Source of the DNA: Flavobacterium tagetis
GTDB lineage: Bacteria; Bacteroidota; Bacteroidia; Flavobacteriales; Flavobacteriaceae
DNA length: 64,000 bases
Assembly: GCF_016735615.1 (NCBI RefSeq)
Contig: NZ_JAERSF010000002.1
Coordinates: 1,488,001 to 1,552,000, forward strand
Direction of reading: 5' to 3'
Positions 32,951-40,343 of this stretch are shown here, in pieces (positions within the stretch are counted from its first letter, which is position 1; each line of letters starts with the position of its first letter). Below the pieces are notes generated by a model. It made no database searches. It was not told the origin of the DNA and saw nothing but the letters and a program-made list of their open reading frames with translations. Both the position numbers and the translations under genes were made by a program.

Positions 32951-34384
32951 ATGAAAAAATATACTTTAATTTTCCTTTTGGGCATTAGTTTTTCAATTTG
33001 GGCACAAAAGAATGCTACTGAAAAAAATATTTTTATTGCTATGGATAAGTCAGCTTCTATCCTTTCTGGTAAATCAAAAGCAAATTCAATTTCCATCGGT
33101 ATTGTCAAAAACGGCAAAACATATACAAGACATTACGGCGAAATTGATAAAGGAAAAGAAAACACTGCCAATAATAATACTGTTTTTGAAGTTGCATCTA
33201 TAACCAAATTATTTACAGGCTTACTTGCTGCACAAGCAGTTTTAGAAGGAAAATTAAATCCTGACGATGATATTAGAAAATATATTACTGGCTCTTATCC
33301 GAATTTAGAATACAATGGAACACCAATTAGAATTAAAGATTTAGTTTCGTTTAGAACTGGTTTTGACAAAGATCTTCCAGATAACTCTGAATTACGAAAA
33401 AATCGAAATGATAGCAACTATCTAGCTTTCAAAAAAATGGATGAATCCTATAGCCGTGAAAAATTCTTTGAAGATCTTAAAACCATAAAATTAGACACTT
33501 TACCTGGAAGTAAATTTAAATATAGCAACGGAAGTCTTAATTTGACAGCGCATATTTTAGAAAATGTTTACCAGAAAAGTTACGAAACACTTTTAAAGGA
33601 AAATATTTTTTCAAAATTAAACATGCAATCAAGCGGTATAAATTTAAATCCTAATACTGCAATCGCCAATGGTTATAATTTAAAAGAAGTTTTAATGCCA
33701 ACTATTTCAGATCATCTTTGGGGAGCTGCAGGAATGCTAAAATCTACTTTAGGTGATTTAACCAAATTCATTGCTTATGAATTAAATACAAAAAATAAAA
33801 TTGTGCAGGAATCCCAACGGAATTTATTAAACAGTCTAACAACTTGGAATGGTTATTTTTGGGATTACATTCAGGTTGATGAAAATGGGAAAAACTGCTG
33901 GAAGCATGGTGGCGCATTTGGGACTCAAAATATGCTGGTTATTTATCCAGAACGTCAGTTAGGAATTTCAATTATTGTAAACATAAGTGACGAAAATACC
34001 GCAAATGCACTAGGCGAGGCAATTGTTAAGCTTTCTAATGATTTATTGAGTGAAAACAAAAAGCAAACTGGTATCTATGGCTACAAAATTATCGATGACA
34101 ATGTTGTTTTTGTTTATGAACATGACAAAAAATTAGATCCTAATTTAGTAAAAAGTGTCTCAATTGCAGGTTCGTTTGACAAATGGAATCCAAATGACCA
34201 AAATTTTCAAATGATTCAGAAAAACAAAAATGCATTTGAATTGTTGGTTCCTAAATCACAATTTGAAAAAGACAAAATGCATCTTTTTAAATTCGTTATC
34301 AATAAAACGGGATGGATAGAAGCGCCCAAAAAGGCTATAAATCGTGAAACTGATGGCGACGAAAACCTGATTCTCAGAATTTAA
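32951..34384 (+). CDS. Serine hydrolase (class C beta-lactamase fold) with C-terminal E-set domain
   Basis: The 477 residues begin with a signal peptide (MKKYTLIFLLGISFSIWAQ). The hydrolase domain has the SxxK motif SITK (Ser83, Lys86), the YSN motif (Tyr191 to Asn193) and HGG (from His319) in place of KTG. This is the pattern of beta-lactamase/D-aminopeptidase/esterase family members. Residues about 386-477 (VSIAGSFDKWNPND, HLFKFVINKTGWIEAP) form an E-set domain like the glycogen-binding CBM48 or AMPK-beta type. True lactamase activity is doubtful, and an esterase or peptidase acting on an envelope or glucan substrate is more likely. It follows the BlaI-M56 cluster but has its own start after the terminator. 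Confidence 0.85.
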   Translation: MKKYTLIFLLGISFSIWAQKNATEKNIFIAMDKSASILSGKSKANSISIGIVKNGKTYTRHYGEIDKGKENTANNNTVFEVASITKLFTGLLAAQAVLEGKLNPDDDIRKYITGSYPNLEYNGTPIRIKDLVSFRTGFDKDLPDNSELRKNRNDSNYLAFKKMDESYSREKFFEDLKTIKLDTLPGSKFKYSNGSLNLTAHILENVYQKSYETLLKENIFSKLNMQSSGINLNPNTAIANGYNLKEVLMPTISDHLWGAAGMLKSTLGDLTKFIAYELNTKNKIVQESQRNLLNSLTTWNGYFWDYIQVDENGKNCWKHGGAFGTQNMLVIYPERQLGISIIVNISDENTANALGEAIVKLSNDLLSENKKQTGIYGYKIIDDNVVFVYEHDKKLDPNLVKSVSIAGSFDKWNPNDQNFQMIQKNKNAFELLVPKSQFEKDKMHLFKFVINKTGWIEAPKKAINRETDGDENLILRI

Positions 34385-34406
34385 ATACTTTCTTCATTTT
34401 ACTGCC

Positions 34407-34442
34407 AAAAGACTTTGTTTCAACCACAAAGTCTTTTTTTTG
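34407..34442 (+). terminator. Terminator of the serine hydrolase gene
   Basis: A perfect 12-bp stem (34407-34418 with 34426-34437) has a 7-nt loop. Its T tract ends exactly where a TATCTTTG promoter element begins (34443-34450), so this terminator adjoins the start signal for the next small gene. Confidence 0.82.
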
Positions 34443-34466
34443 TATCTTTGCCGAAACAAATCTACT

Positions 34467-34610
34467 ATGTATAAATTATTAGCCAAACTAAATAAACTAC
34501 TTTTGCCAAGCTTTACCAAACAAGGTTTAGATATTTCTAAAGCAAAGAAATGGCAAATGGCAATTATTGGTTATCGAGCCTATGTTACAAAAAAAGCTTT
34601 AGGCAATTAA
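34467..34610 (+). CDS. 47-residue basic small protein
   Basis: A 47-codon frame reads MYKLLAKLNKLLLPSFTKQG, then a basic amphipathic stretch (LDISKAKKWQMAIIGYRAYV) and TKKALGN. It is preceded by TATCTTTG at 34443-34450, a good -7 element placing the transcript start near 34457, ten bases before the ATG. From memory, proteins with the same LPSxTKxGLD and AIIGxRxYVT pattern are found in other flavobacteria, sometimes labelled SsrA-binding protein; that label is not supported, since SmpB is three times longer. Function unknown. The gene stands alone before the exporter gene. Confidence 0.75.
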   Translation: MYKLLAKLNKLLLPSFTKQGLDISKAKKWQMAIIGYRAYVTKKALGN

Positions 34611-34672
34611 TTTAGAATACATTTTATTTATCCGACAGAAGCAAAACTTTTTATGATTCTGTCATACTTTTT

Positions 34673-35518
34673 ATGAAAAACAGAGACATCAGCTTATCTC
34701 CTGTTCCAGCAGTATTATTAGCAATTATCAGCGTGCAATTCGGAGCCGCGATTGCGAAGACACTTTTCCCTACAATCGGAGCAGCAGGCACAGCATCCAT
34801 GCGTATTGGCATTTCGGCAATAATTTTATTATTAGCTTATCGAACTAATTTAAAAACCATAACAGCAAAACAATGGAAACTTGTAATTCCTTATGGTTTA
34901 TCATTAGGAGCTATGAATTTAATCTATTATTTCGCAATAGAAAGAATTCCAATTGGTCTGGCTGTAACCTTAGAATTTGTTGGTCCATTAATACTTGCAA
35001 TAGCAGGTTCTAAACGTTTGGTTGATTATTGCTGGGTATTGCTTGCTGCCATCGGTATTTTGTTAATTGCTCCATGGTCAAGTAACCGCTTGGATCCTGT
35101 CGGAATTATATGCGCTCTTTTAGCAGGAGCTTTCTGGAGTGCTTATATTGTTTTAGGAGGCAAAGTTTCTAAAATTATGAATGATGGAGATGCAGTAACT
35201 ATAGGAATGTTATTTGCGGCACTTTTGGTTTTGCCTTTTGGTTTCTTAGAAAGTGGCTTAAATAATCTTACACCAAAACTATTCGGAATGGGCGTCGCTC
35301 TTGCCCTTTTATCGAGTGCAATTCCGTTTACCTTAGAAATGAAAGCTTTAGGAAAACTTCCGCCACGAACTTTTAGCATTTTAATGAGCTTAGAACCAGC
35401 AGCAGCTTCTATCTGTGCTTTTATTTTTCTAAAAGAGAGTTTAAATTTTAACGAAATTATCGCTGTAGTCTGCGTTGTTATCGCTTCTGCAGGAAGCACT
35501 TTGACTGCAAAAAAATAA
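34673..35518 (+). CDS. EamA-family transporter, RhtA-like
   Basis: This 281-residue permease has ten predicted helices in two EamA halves. Characteristic stretches are QFGAAIAKTLFPTIGAAGTASMR in the first helices, GLAVTLEFVGPL and, in the second half, ALLSSAIPFTLEMKALGKLPPRTFSILMSLEPAAASI. This fits the threonine/homoserine exporter RhtA branch well, so export of amino acids or related metabolites is likely. The start is the first ATG after the small gene. It converges with the fasciclin gene over a shared hairpin. Confidence 0.87.
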   Translation: MKNRDISLSPVPAVLLAIISVQFGAAIAKTLFPTIGAAGTASMRIGISAIILLLAYRTNLKTITAKQWKLVIPYGLSLGAMNLIYYFAIERIPIGLAVTLEFVGPLILAIAGSKRLVDYCWVLLAAIGILLIAPWSSNRLDPVGIICALLAGAFWSAYIVLGGKVSKIMNDGDAVTIGMLFAALLVLPFGFLESGLNNLTPKLFGMGVALALLSSAIPFTLEMKALGKLPPRTFSILMSLEPAAASICAFIFLKESLNFNEIIAVVCVVIASAGSTLTAKK

Positions 35519-35538
35519 GATTAAAAAATCTCAAAATT

Positions 35539-35577
35539 AAAATTCCAAATCCCAATTTGCTTGGAATTTGGAATTTT
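35539..35577. terminator. Bidirectional hairpin between convergent genes
   Basis: A 12-bp stem (about 35539-35550 with 35566-35577) has a 15-nt loop with some internal pairing. It uses the ATTTGGAATTTT word found in other hairpins of this window and lies between the exporter and fasciclin genes. Confidence 0.6.
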
Positions 35578-35597
35578 CAAATTGGAATTTAAGTCAC

Positions 35598-36152
35598 TTA
35601 TTTTTTAGGAAGTAAAACCGCATTAATAACATGAATAACACCATTTGACTGATTTACATCGGCAATAGTAACTTTTGCTTTATTACCGCTCTCGTCGCTA
35701 ATATATAAGTCATTTCCCTTCATCCAAGCTGTTAATGTTCCGCCATTTACCGCTTTTATAGTTGCTTTACCTTTGCCTTCTTTTATTGCTTTTGCAATAT
35801 CAGAAGCATTCCATTTTCCCGAAACAACATGATAAGTTAGAATGTTTTGAAGCATTTTTTTATTCTCTGGTTTAAGTAATGTTTCAACGGTTCCTTTTGG
35901 CAATTTATTAAAAGCTTCGTTTGTTGGAGCAAAAACGGTAAAAGGACCTTTTCCTTCTAAAGTCGTAACTAAATCGGCCGCTTTTACTGCAGCTACTAAT
36001 GTTGTGTGATCTTTCGAATTAACAGCATTTTCAATTATGTTTTTATTTGGATACATTGCTGCACCACCAACCATTACCGATTTTTGCGCATTTGATGTAA
36101 ATGCAAATCCTAAAGCTAAAATTGCTGCAGCTAAAAATTTTCTAGTTTTCAT
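35598..36152 (-). CDS. Fasciclin (FAS1) domain exported protein
   Basis: The 184-residue protein has a signal peptide (MKTRKFLAAAILALGFAFTSNAQ) and one FAS1 domain (about 38-182). Its hallmark H1 and H2 boxes are FTVFAPTNEAFNKLP and DVNQSNGVIHVINAVLLP. FAS1 domains mediate adhesion or bind small hydrophobic ligands; single-domain secreted forms are common in this phylum. Location is periplasmic or surface. It stands alone, with a 215-base upstream region in which no clear promoter was picked out. Confidence 0.92.
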   Translation of the reverse strand: MKTRKFLAAAILALGFAFTSNAQKSVMVGGAAMYPNKNIIENAVNSKDHTTLVAAVKAADLVTTLEGKGPFTVFAPTNEAFNKLPKGTVETLLKPENKKMLQNILTYHVVSGKWNASDIAKAIKEGKGKATIKAVNGGTLTAWMKGNDLYISDESGNKAKVTIADVNQSNGVIHVINAVLLPKK

Positions 36153-36367
36153 ATATAAATGATTTTAAGTTATAAGCTCATTTACGGTGATAAACTTGTT
36201 TTGGTTTTCATATAAAAATTAATCATAGATCAAAAAACGCTGATTTTCTATTAAATCATCAGCAAAACAAGTACTTAAAGTATTCTTATACTTTTTTATA
36301 ATTTTCTAAAGACATCTAACTTTTGTTTCTATTTTATTATTAAATTTAAAATCAAAACTTACTAATC

Positions 36368-36892
36368 ATGAAAAATTTACCTCAAAAAATCAGAAGTAAA
36401 AAACTAAGTTCGAGAGTTGATTTAACCGCAATGGTCAGTGTTTCTTTTTTGCTGGTTGTATTTTTTATGGGTTTTAAGGAATTATCAAAGTCTGAAACAT
36501 TGAGCCTTTCTTTTCCTGAAAACTATGTATACATAGAAGATATTGGATGTGTCAAAACTGATCGATTATATACAATATTATTAGATAAAAACAATAAAAT
36601 TATAACGTATTCTGGAATATTAGAATTTCCAATTGAAGAACCAAAAGAATTTGAATCTGGGAAAAATGAAATTCGTCAAGAAGTCTTCCGTAAGAAGAAA
36701 GAAGTTCGTGAACATATGATTTCCGTGGGAAACCCTAATAACGATGTAATAGTAATTATCAAACCAAGCAAAAACTCAAACTATGGTAGTTTAGTAAATA
36801 TAGTGGATGAAATGAAAATTGCCAATATCGAAAACTATTCAATAGTAAATGAATTCACACTAAAAGAGTCAAAATTATTGGCTTCAAATTAA
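36368..36892 (+). CDS. ExbD/TolR-like membrane protein, first copy
   Basis: The 174-residue protein has a short cytoplasmic N-terminus, one membrane helix (about 20-40) preceded by VDLTAMVSVSFLL, and a periplasmic domain ending IVIIKPSKNSNYGSLVNIVDEM. The layout and the Asp18 at the start of the helix match ExbD, whose equivalent aspartate carries protons to energise TonB. Only one or two other ExbD positions are recognisable, so it is a divergent member. No ExbB or TonB is nearby. The gene at 36927 is a paralogue, and the two are probably co-transcribed. Confidence 0.8.
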   Translation: MKNLPQKIRSKKLSSRVDLTAMVSVSFLLVVFFMGFKELSKSETLSLSFPENYVYIEDIGCVKTDRLYTILLDKNNKIITYSGILEFPIEEPKEFESGKNEIRQEVFRKKKEVREHMISVGNPNNDVIVIIKPSKNSNYGSLVNIVDEMKIANIENYSIVNEFTLKESKLLASN

Positions 36893-36926
36893 TTTTACTG
36901 TGTTGCAACTATAAATCAGAAAAATT

Positions 36927-37460
36927 ATGAAAAACCTACCTCAAAAAGTCAGAAGCAGAAAGTTAAATTCGAAAGTAGATCTAACTGCAATGGTTAGTGT
37001 TTCTTTTTTACTGATTATATTTTTTATGGTCGCTCTCGAGTTACAAAAATCTAAAGTTATGGATTTAAGCCTGCCGTATTATGATCCAAAATGGGATAAT
37101 ACTATTGTTTGTGGCAGTGGAACAGAAAACAGAACCATTACAGTTTTATTAGATGACAATAATGAAATTGTTACTTATTCTGGACTTTTATTTTATACCA
37201 CAAAAGCTCCAAAAAAACTTAGTTATGGAAAAGATGGAATTCGTAAAGAATTAAGAATAAGAAAAAAAAATATTCTTGAGTATTCTGCCTCACTGGGAAA
37301 ACCAATGAATGGACCAATTGTGATTATAAAACCAAGTAAAAAGTCCAATTTTAAAAACCTCGTAGATATCTTAGATGAAATAGCAATAGCAAAAATTGAG
37401 ACATATGTCATTGTTAATGATTTTACTCCAGAAGAAGCAAAATTACTAGCTTCAAATTAA
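36927..37460 (+). CDS. ExbD/TolR-like membrane protein, second copy
   Basis: This 177-residue paralogue of the preceding gene starts with nearly the same 40 residues (MKNLPQKVRSRKLNSKVDLT, then MVSVSFLLIIFFM) and ends with the same IVIIKPSKKSNF and LLASN elements. The middle of the periplasmic domain differs, with CGSGTENRTITVLLDDNNEI in place of CVKTDRLYTILLDKNNKI. The membrane aspartate (Asp18) is kept. The 34-base gap and similarity at both ends show a tandem duplication. It may pair with an ExbB encoded elsewhere. Confidence 0.8.
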   Translation: MKNLPQKVRSRKLNSKVDLTAMVSVSFLLIIFFMVALELQKSKVMDLSLPYYDPKWDNTIVCGSGTENRTITVLLDDNNEIVTYSGLLFYTTKAPKKLSYGKDGIRKELRIRKKNILEYSASLGKPMNGPIVIIKPSKKSNFKNLVDILDEIAIAKIETYVIVNDFTPEEAKLLASN

Positions 37461-37546
37461 TACCAGTAAATATTATTTTTAAAAAGATTCTCGAGTCCGC
37501 TCGAATTGACAATAGTGAAATAACTCGAATCTAAAACATTACAAAC

Positions 37547-37573
37547 AAAAAAATCCCACATTTCTGTGGGACT
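37547..37573 (-). terminator. Terminator of the LRR gene, same hairpin as at 40296
   Basis: A 7-bp stem (37554-37560 with 37565-37571) with a TTTC loop is followed on the minus strand by seven T residues. The core CCCACATTTCTGTGGGACT is identical to the rpsA terminator 2.7 kb away. Confidence 0.85.
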
Positions 37574-37579
37574 ACCTGT

Positions 37580-40204
37580 TTAATTCTTAATAAATTTCAT
37601 ACTTGAGCTTCCTTTGTCAGATTTTACCCTTATAAAGTAATTACCTACTCTAAGTTTAGAAATATCAATATTTGAAGCTGTTTTTGCATTTGGAACCGCA
37701 AGTACTATTTGTCCTAAAACATCATAAATTTCAAATGATAGTATTTCGATATTTAGGTTCTGTGAAATATTTAAAAACTGATTTGCCGGATTTGGATATA
37801 AACTTAAATATCTCGAGAAATCAAAATCCTGAGTCGCCAAAGTACTTTTAAAAGTTGAAGTTGCTTTATTAGTTAAAATTGGAAAATTATAATCAAAATA
37901 AATATTCGCATCATTAGTAAACGAATCTCCAACTTTTAATGTCGGGTTTGTTTTTATTTTAAAAGCGATATACCCATCATTAATAGCGTCATCAAAAGGC
38001 AGATTAATATTTTCAAAAATAAATTCAACTTTATTTCCTTCTGAAATTTTAGTCACAAAAGAATGGCTAGAACTTGTTGGAATCAAAGTTGATATATCAA
38101 ATTTAGATAAATCAATCATATCTTTTACTACGATGTTTTGAGCCGCGTATGTACCTGTATTTTCAAAGCGAATCATGTAATGAACATACTTTCCTATTAG
38201 ATCTGGAGTTATAACAGAACCCTCTAAGCAGATTTTATCGTTTGGATCAAGTGAGCCCAATACAGTTTGATATAAAGTAAAGGTGTTATCTTCTGGTATA
38301 TCGTCATTGTTCTGAGAATTAATTGAAGCAATAAATTTTAAAACATCCCCATTATTAACAGAAGGAACATCTGTTGGTTTATTGGTAACTAAACTAAATA
38401 TTATTTCTCTCCTTTCAAATGGCTTTAAATTCGTAAAACTCCACTCCATATTATCCACAGATTTCACTGTAAAAACTGGATTTGAAGAAGAATATTCTAA
38501 TATTCTATCATCAAAAATCAGCTTTATTAAACCTGACTGCGTCATAGTCCCTTTATTGCTATAAACTAATTTATACTTAGCTGTAAAACCAGGACGAGCA
38601 GCTTCAATAGGAATCAGGACAATCTCTAAATCCGGATGCATACCATTTGCTGTAATACATAGCTCCTGAGTTAACGGGCTTGTCAAATCTTTAGAAAAAG
38701 TTATATTAAGTTCTGCAGGATTTACTGTATAATAATCTGGTTTTTCTAATTTTGGTGTTACTGTATAATTTCCTTCAGCAAGAGAGATAGAATAAGAGCC
38801 AAAATCATTAGATATTACTTCTCCGACAATATTGCCGCTAACAGCCAATCTTAAATTCGGAAACAGAACATCATCCAAACCGCAGCCATTCGTATTTTCG
38901 TCATAGCGACTCACTCCATTTATAGTGTAAAAATCTCCCCCAGGGACAAAAGAACAATAACTGTTTACATTACAATTTATATAACCAAGCTGATTTACTA
39001 AGTCCTGAGTTGTTTTTAACTTAAAATCATCTGTGCATATATATTTCAGATTAGGGCATTTCGAAATATCCAAATATAATTTCTTATCTGGTGATCCATT
39101 CTTTAATGACAAATTTATTAAATCTGAATTTTCGCTTATACTTAAACTTGTAAGCTTCTTAAATTGATTTACATCAAGTGAAATTAGTTTATTTCCATAT
39201 AAAACCAATACTTCAAGATTTGGACAATCTATTATATCTATAGCTGGCAGTATATTGTTTTCAGCCTGTATCGAAACTAGCTTAGATAAGTTATTTAACT
39301 TCAAAACAGTTAATTGGTTACCAGCTACACCTAAAAATTCAAGTTTTAAAAGATTACTTAAATCTAAAGAAGCAATCTTATTATAATTGAGACTAAGAGA
39401 TTCTAAATTGTCTAATCCCGTAGATTCAAATGAAGTAATTTGATTTGCAAAGCAATATAATTTTTTAAGTTTAGGCAAAACTCCAAATTTTATTGTCGCC
39501 AATTTATTATAGGAGCAGTCCAACTGTTCAAGATTTACTAAATTACTCACATCTAAAGCTGTAAGTGCGCTTTCACTACAAATAACTGATGTCAATCCAG
39601 TTAAGCCGTTAACATCCAGAGAAGTAAGTTTTGTTTCTCCGCAATCCAATGTTTTGAGATTAACTAACCCTCTTAAATTTAAATTATATAACGAAGAATT
39701 TGTACCGCAATTAACATCTGTAAGTTTAATTGAAGAACTTAGATCTAAAAGATTTATATAATTATATGAACAATTTAGTGTCGTAAGTTCAGTTTGACTA
39801 CTAATATTTAAAGACGTTAAATTATTGTTATTACATATTAATGTCTCTAATTTTCTTAAAGTTGCTAAATTTAAACTTGAAATCTTATGCTTGGAACATA
39901 TTAATGTTTTAAGATTAGTGAATTTAGATATACCTTCTAATGACATAATAAATCCATTAGCTCCATCACCGTGAACATCAATATAACTTATTTGAAGAGC
40001 TTCACTTTCTTGTATTTCACCATCATTATTCGCGTCAATTTTTATGATATTGCCATCTAGATCTCTGATAATTGCTGTATTATTAATTATACCAGGAGTT
40101 CTTAATAGCATATTTTTAAACCTCAGATCAGGAATATTAACATTTTGAGCATTGAAAATATTAGAGAAGAATAAAAAAAGAATTAAAAAGTAAAGTTTTT
40201 TCAT
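37580..40204 (-). CDS. Leucine-rich-repeat surface protein with type IX sorting tail
   Basis: The 874-residue exported protein has a signal peptide (MKKLYFLILFLFFSNIFNAQ). Some 14 to 16 leucine-rich repeats of about 21 residues follow between roughly 60 and 395 (units of the LTSLDVNGLTGLTSVICSES kind). A beta-sandwich region comes next (about 430-540), then a DUF11/DUF7619-like part (about 545-790, with SLDPNDKICLEG and YFDYNFPILTNKA). The C-terminal domain (about 800-874) has SLYPNPANQFLNI and GNYFIRVKSDKGSSSMKFIKN, the type A sorting signal recognised by the type IX secretion system. It is probably attached to the cell surface and may bind a protein or polysaccharide partner. PorQ of the export machinery is encoded 6 kb away. 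Confidence 0.9.
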   Translation of the reverse strand: MKKLYFLILFLFFSNIFNAQNVNIPDLRFKNMLLRTPGIINNTAIIRDLDGNIIKIDANNDGEIQESEALQISYIDVHGDGANGFIMSLEGISKFTNLKTLICSKHKISSLNLATLRKLETLICNNNNLTSLNISSQTELTTLNCSYNYINLLDLSSSIKLTDVNCGTNSSLYNLNLRGLVNLKTLDCGETKLTSLDVNGLTGLTSVICSESALTALDVSNLVNLEQLDCSYNKLATIKFGVLPKLKKLYCFANQITSFESTGLDNLESLSLNYNKIASLDLSNLLKLEFLGVAGNQLTVLKLNNLSKLVSIQAENNILPAIDIIDCPNLEVLVLYGNKLISLDVNQFKKLTSLSISENSDLINLSLKNGSPDKKLYLDISKCPNLKYICTDDFKLKTTQDLVNQLGYINCNVNSYCSFVPGGDFYTINGVSRYDENTNGCGLDDVLFPNLRLAVSGNIVGEVISNDFGSYSISLAEGNYTVTPKLEKPDYYTVNPAELNITFSKDLTSPLTQELCITANGMHPDLEIVLIPIEAARPGFTAKYKLVYSNKGTMTQSGLIKLIFDDRILEYSSSNPVFTVKSVDNMEWSFTNLKPFERREIIFSLVTNKPTDVPSVNNGDVLKFIASINSQNNDDIPEDNTFTLYQTVLGSLDPNDKICLEGSVITPDLIGKYVHYMIRFENTGTYAAQNIVVKDMIDLSKFDISTLIPTSSSHSFVTKISEGNKVEFIFENINLPFDDAINDGYIAFKIKTNPTLKVGDSFTNDANIYFDYNFPILTNKATSTFKSTLATQDFDFSRYLSLYPNPANQFLNISQNLNIEILSFEIYDVLGQIVLAVPNAKTASNIDISKLRVGNYFIRVKSDKGSSSMKFIKN

Positions 40205-40295
40205 ATTAAGAAATTTTGAAACAAAAATAGTTTTTTAACAGACTTATACAACTTTGATTGTTAAAATTTCTCGAACAAATTAAAAATAAACAAAA

Positions 40296-40321
40296 AAAGT
40301 CCCACATTTCTGTGGGACTTT
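40296..40321 (-). terminator. Terminator of rpsA
   Basis: A perfect 11-bp stem (40296-40306 with 40311-40321) with a TTTC loop is followed on the minus strand by a T run. It shares its core with the hairpin at 37554-37571. Confidence 0.88.
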
Positions 40322-40343
40322 CTATTTATAAAAAAGCTAAGAA

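Noticed and set aside
32951..34384. Serine hydrolase as the beta-lactamase partner of the BlaI-M56 genes
   Set aside because: It is separated by a strong terminator, has HGG instead of KTG, and the M56 proteins lack a penicillin sensor domain. The link stays a possibility but is not supported.
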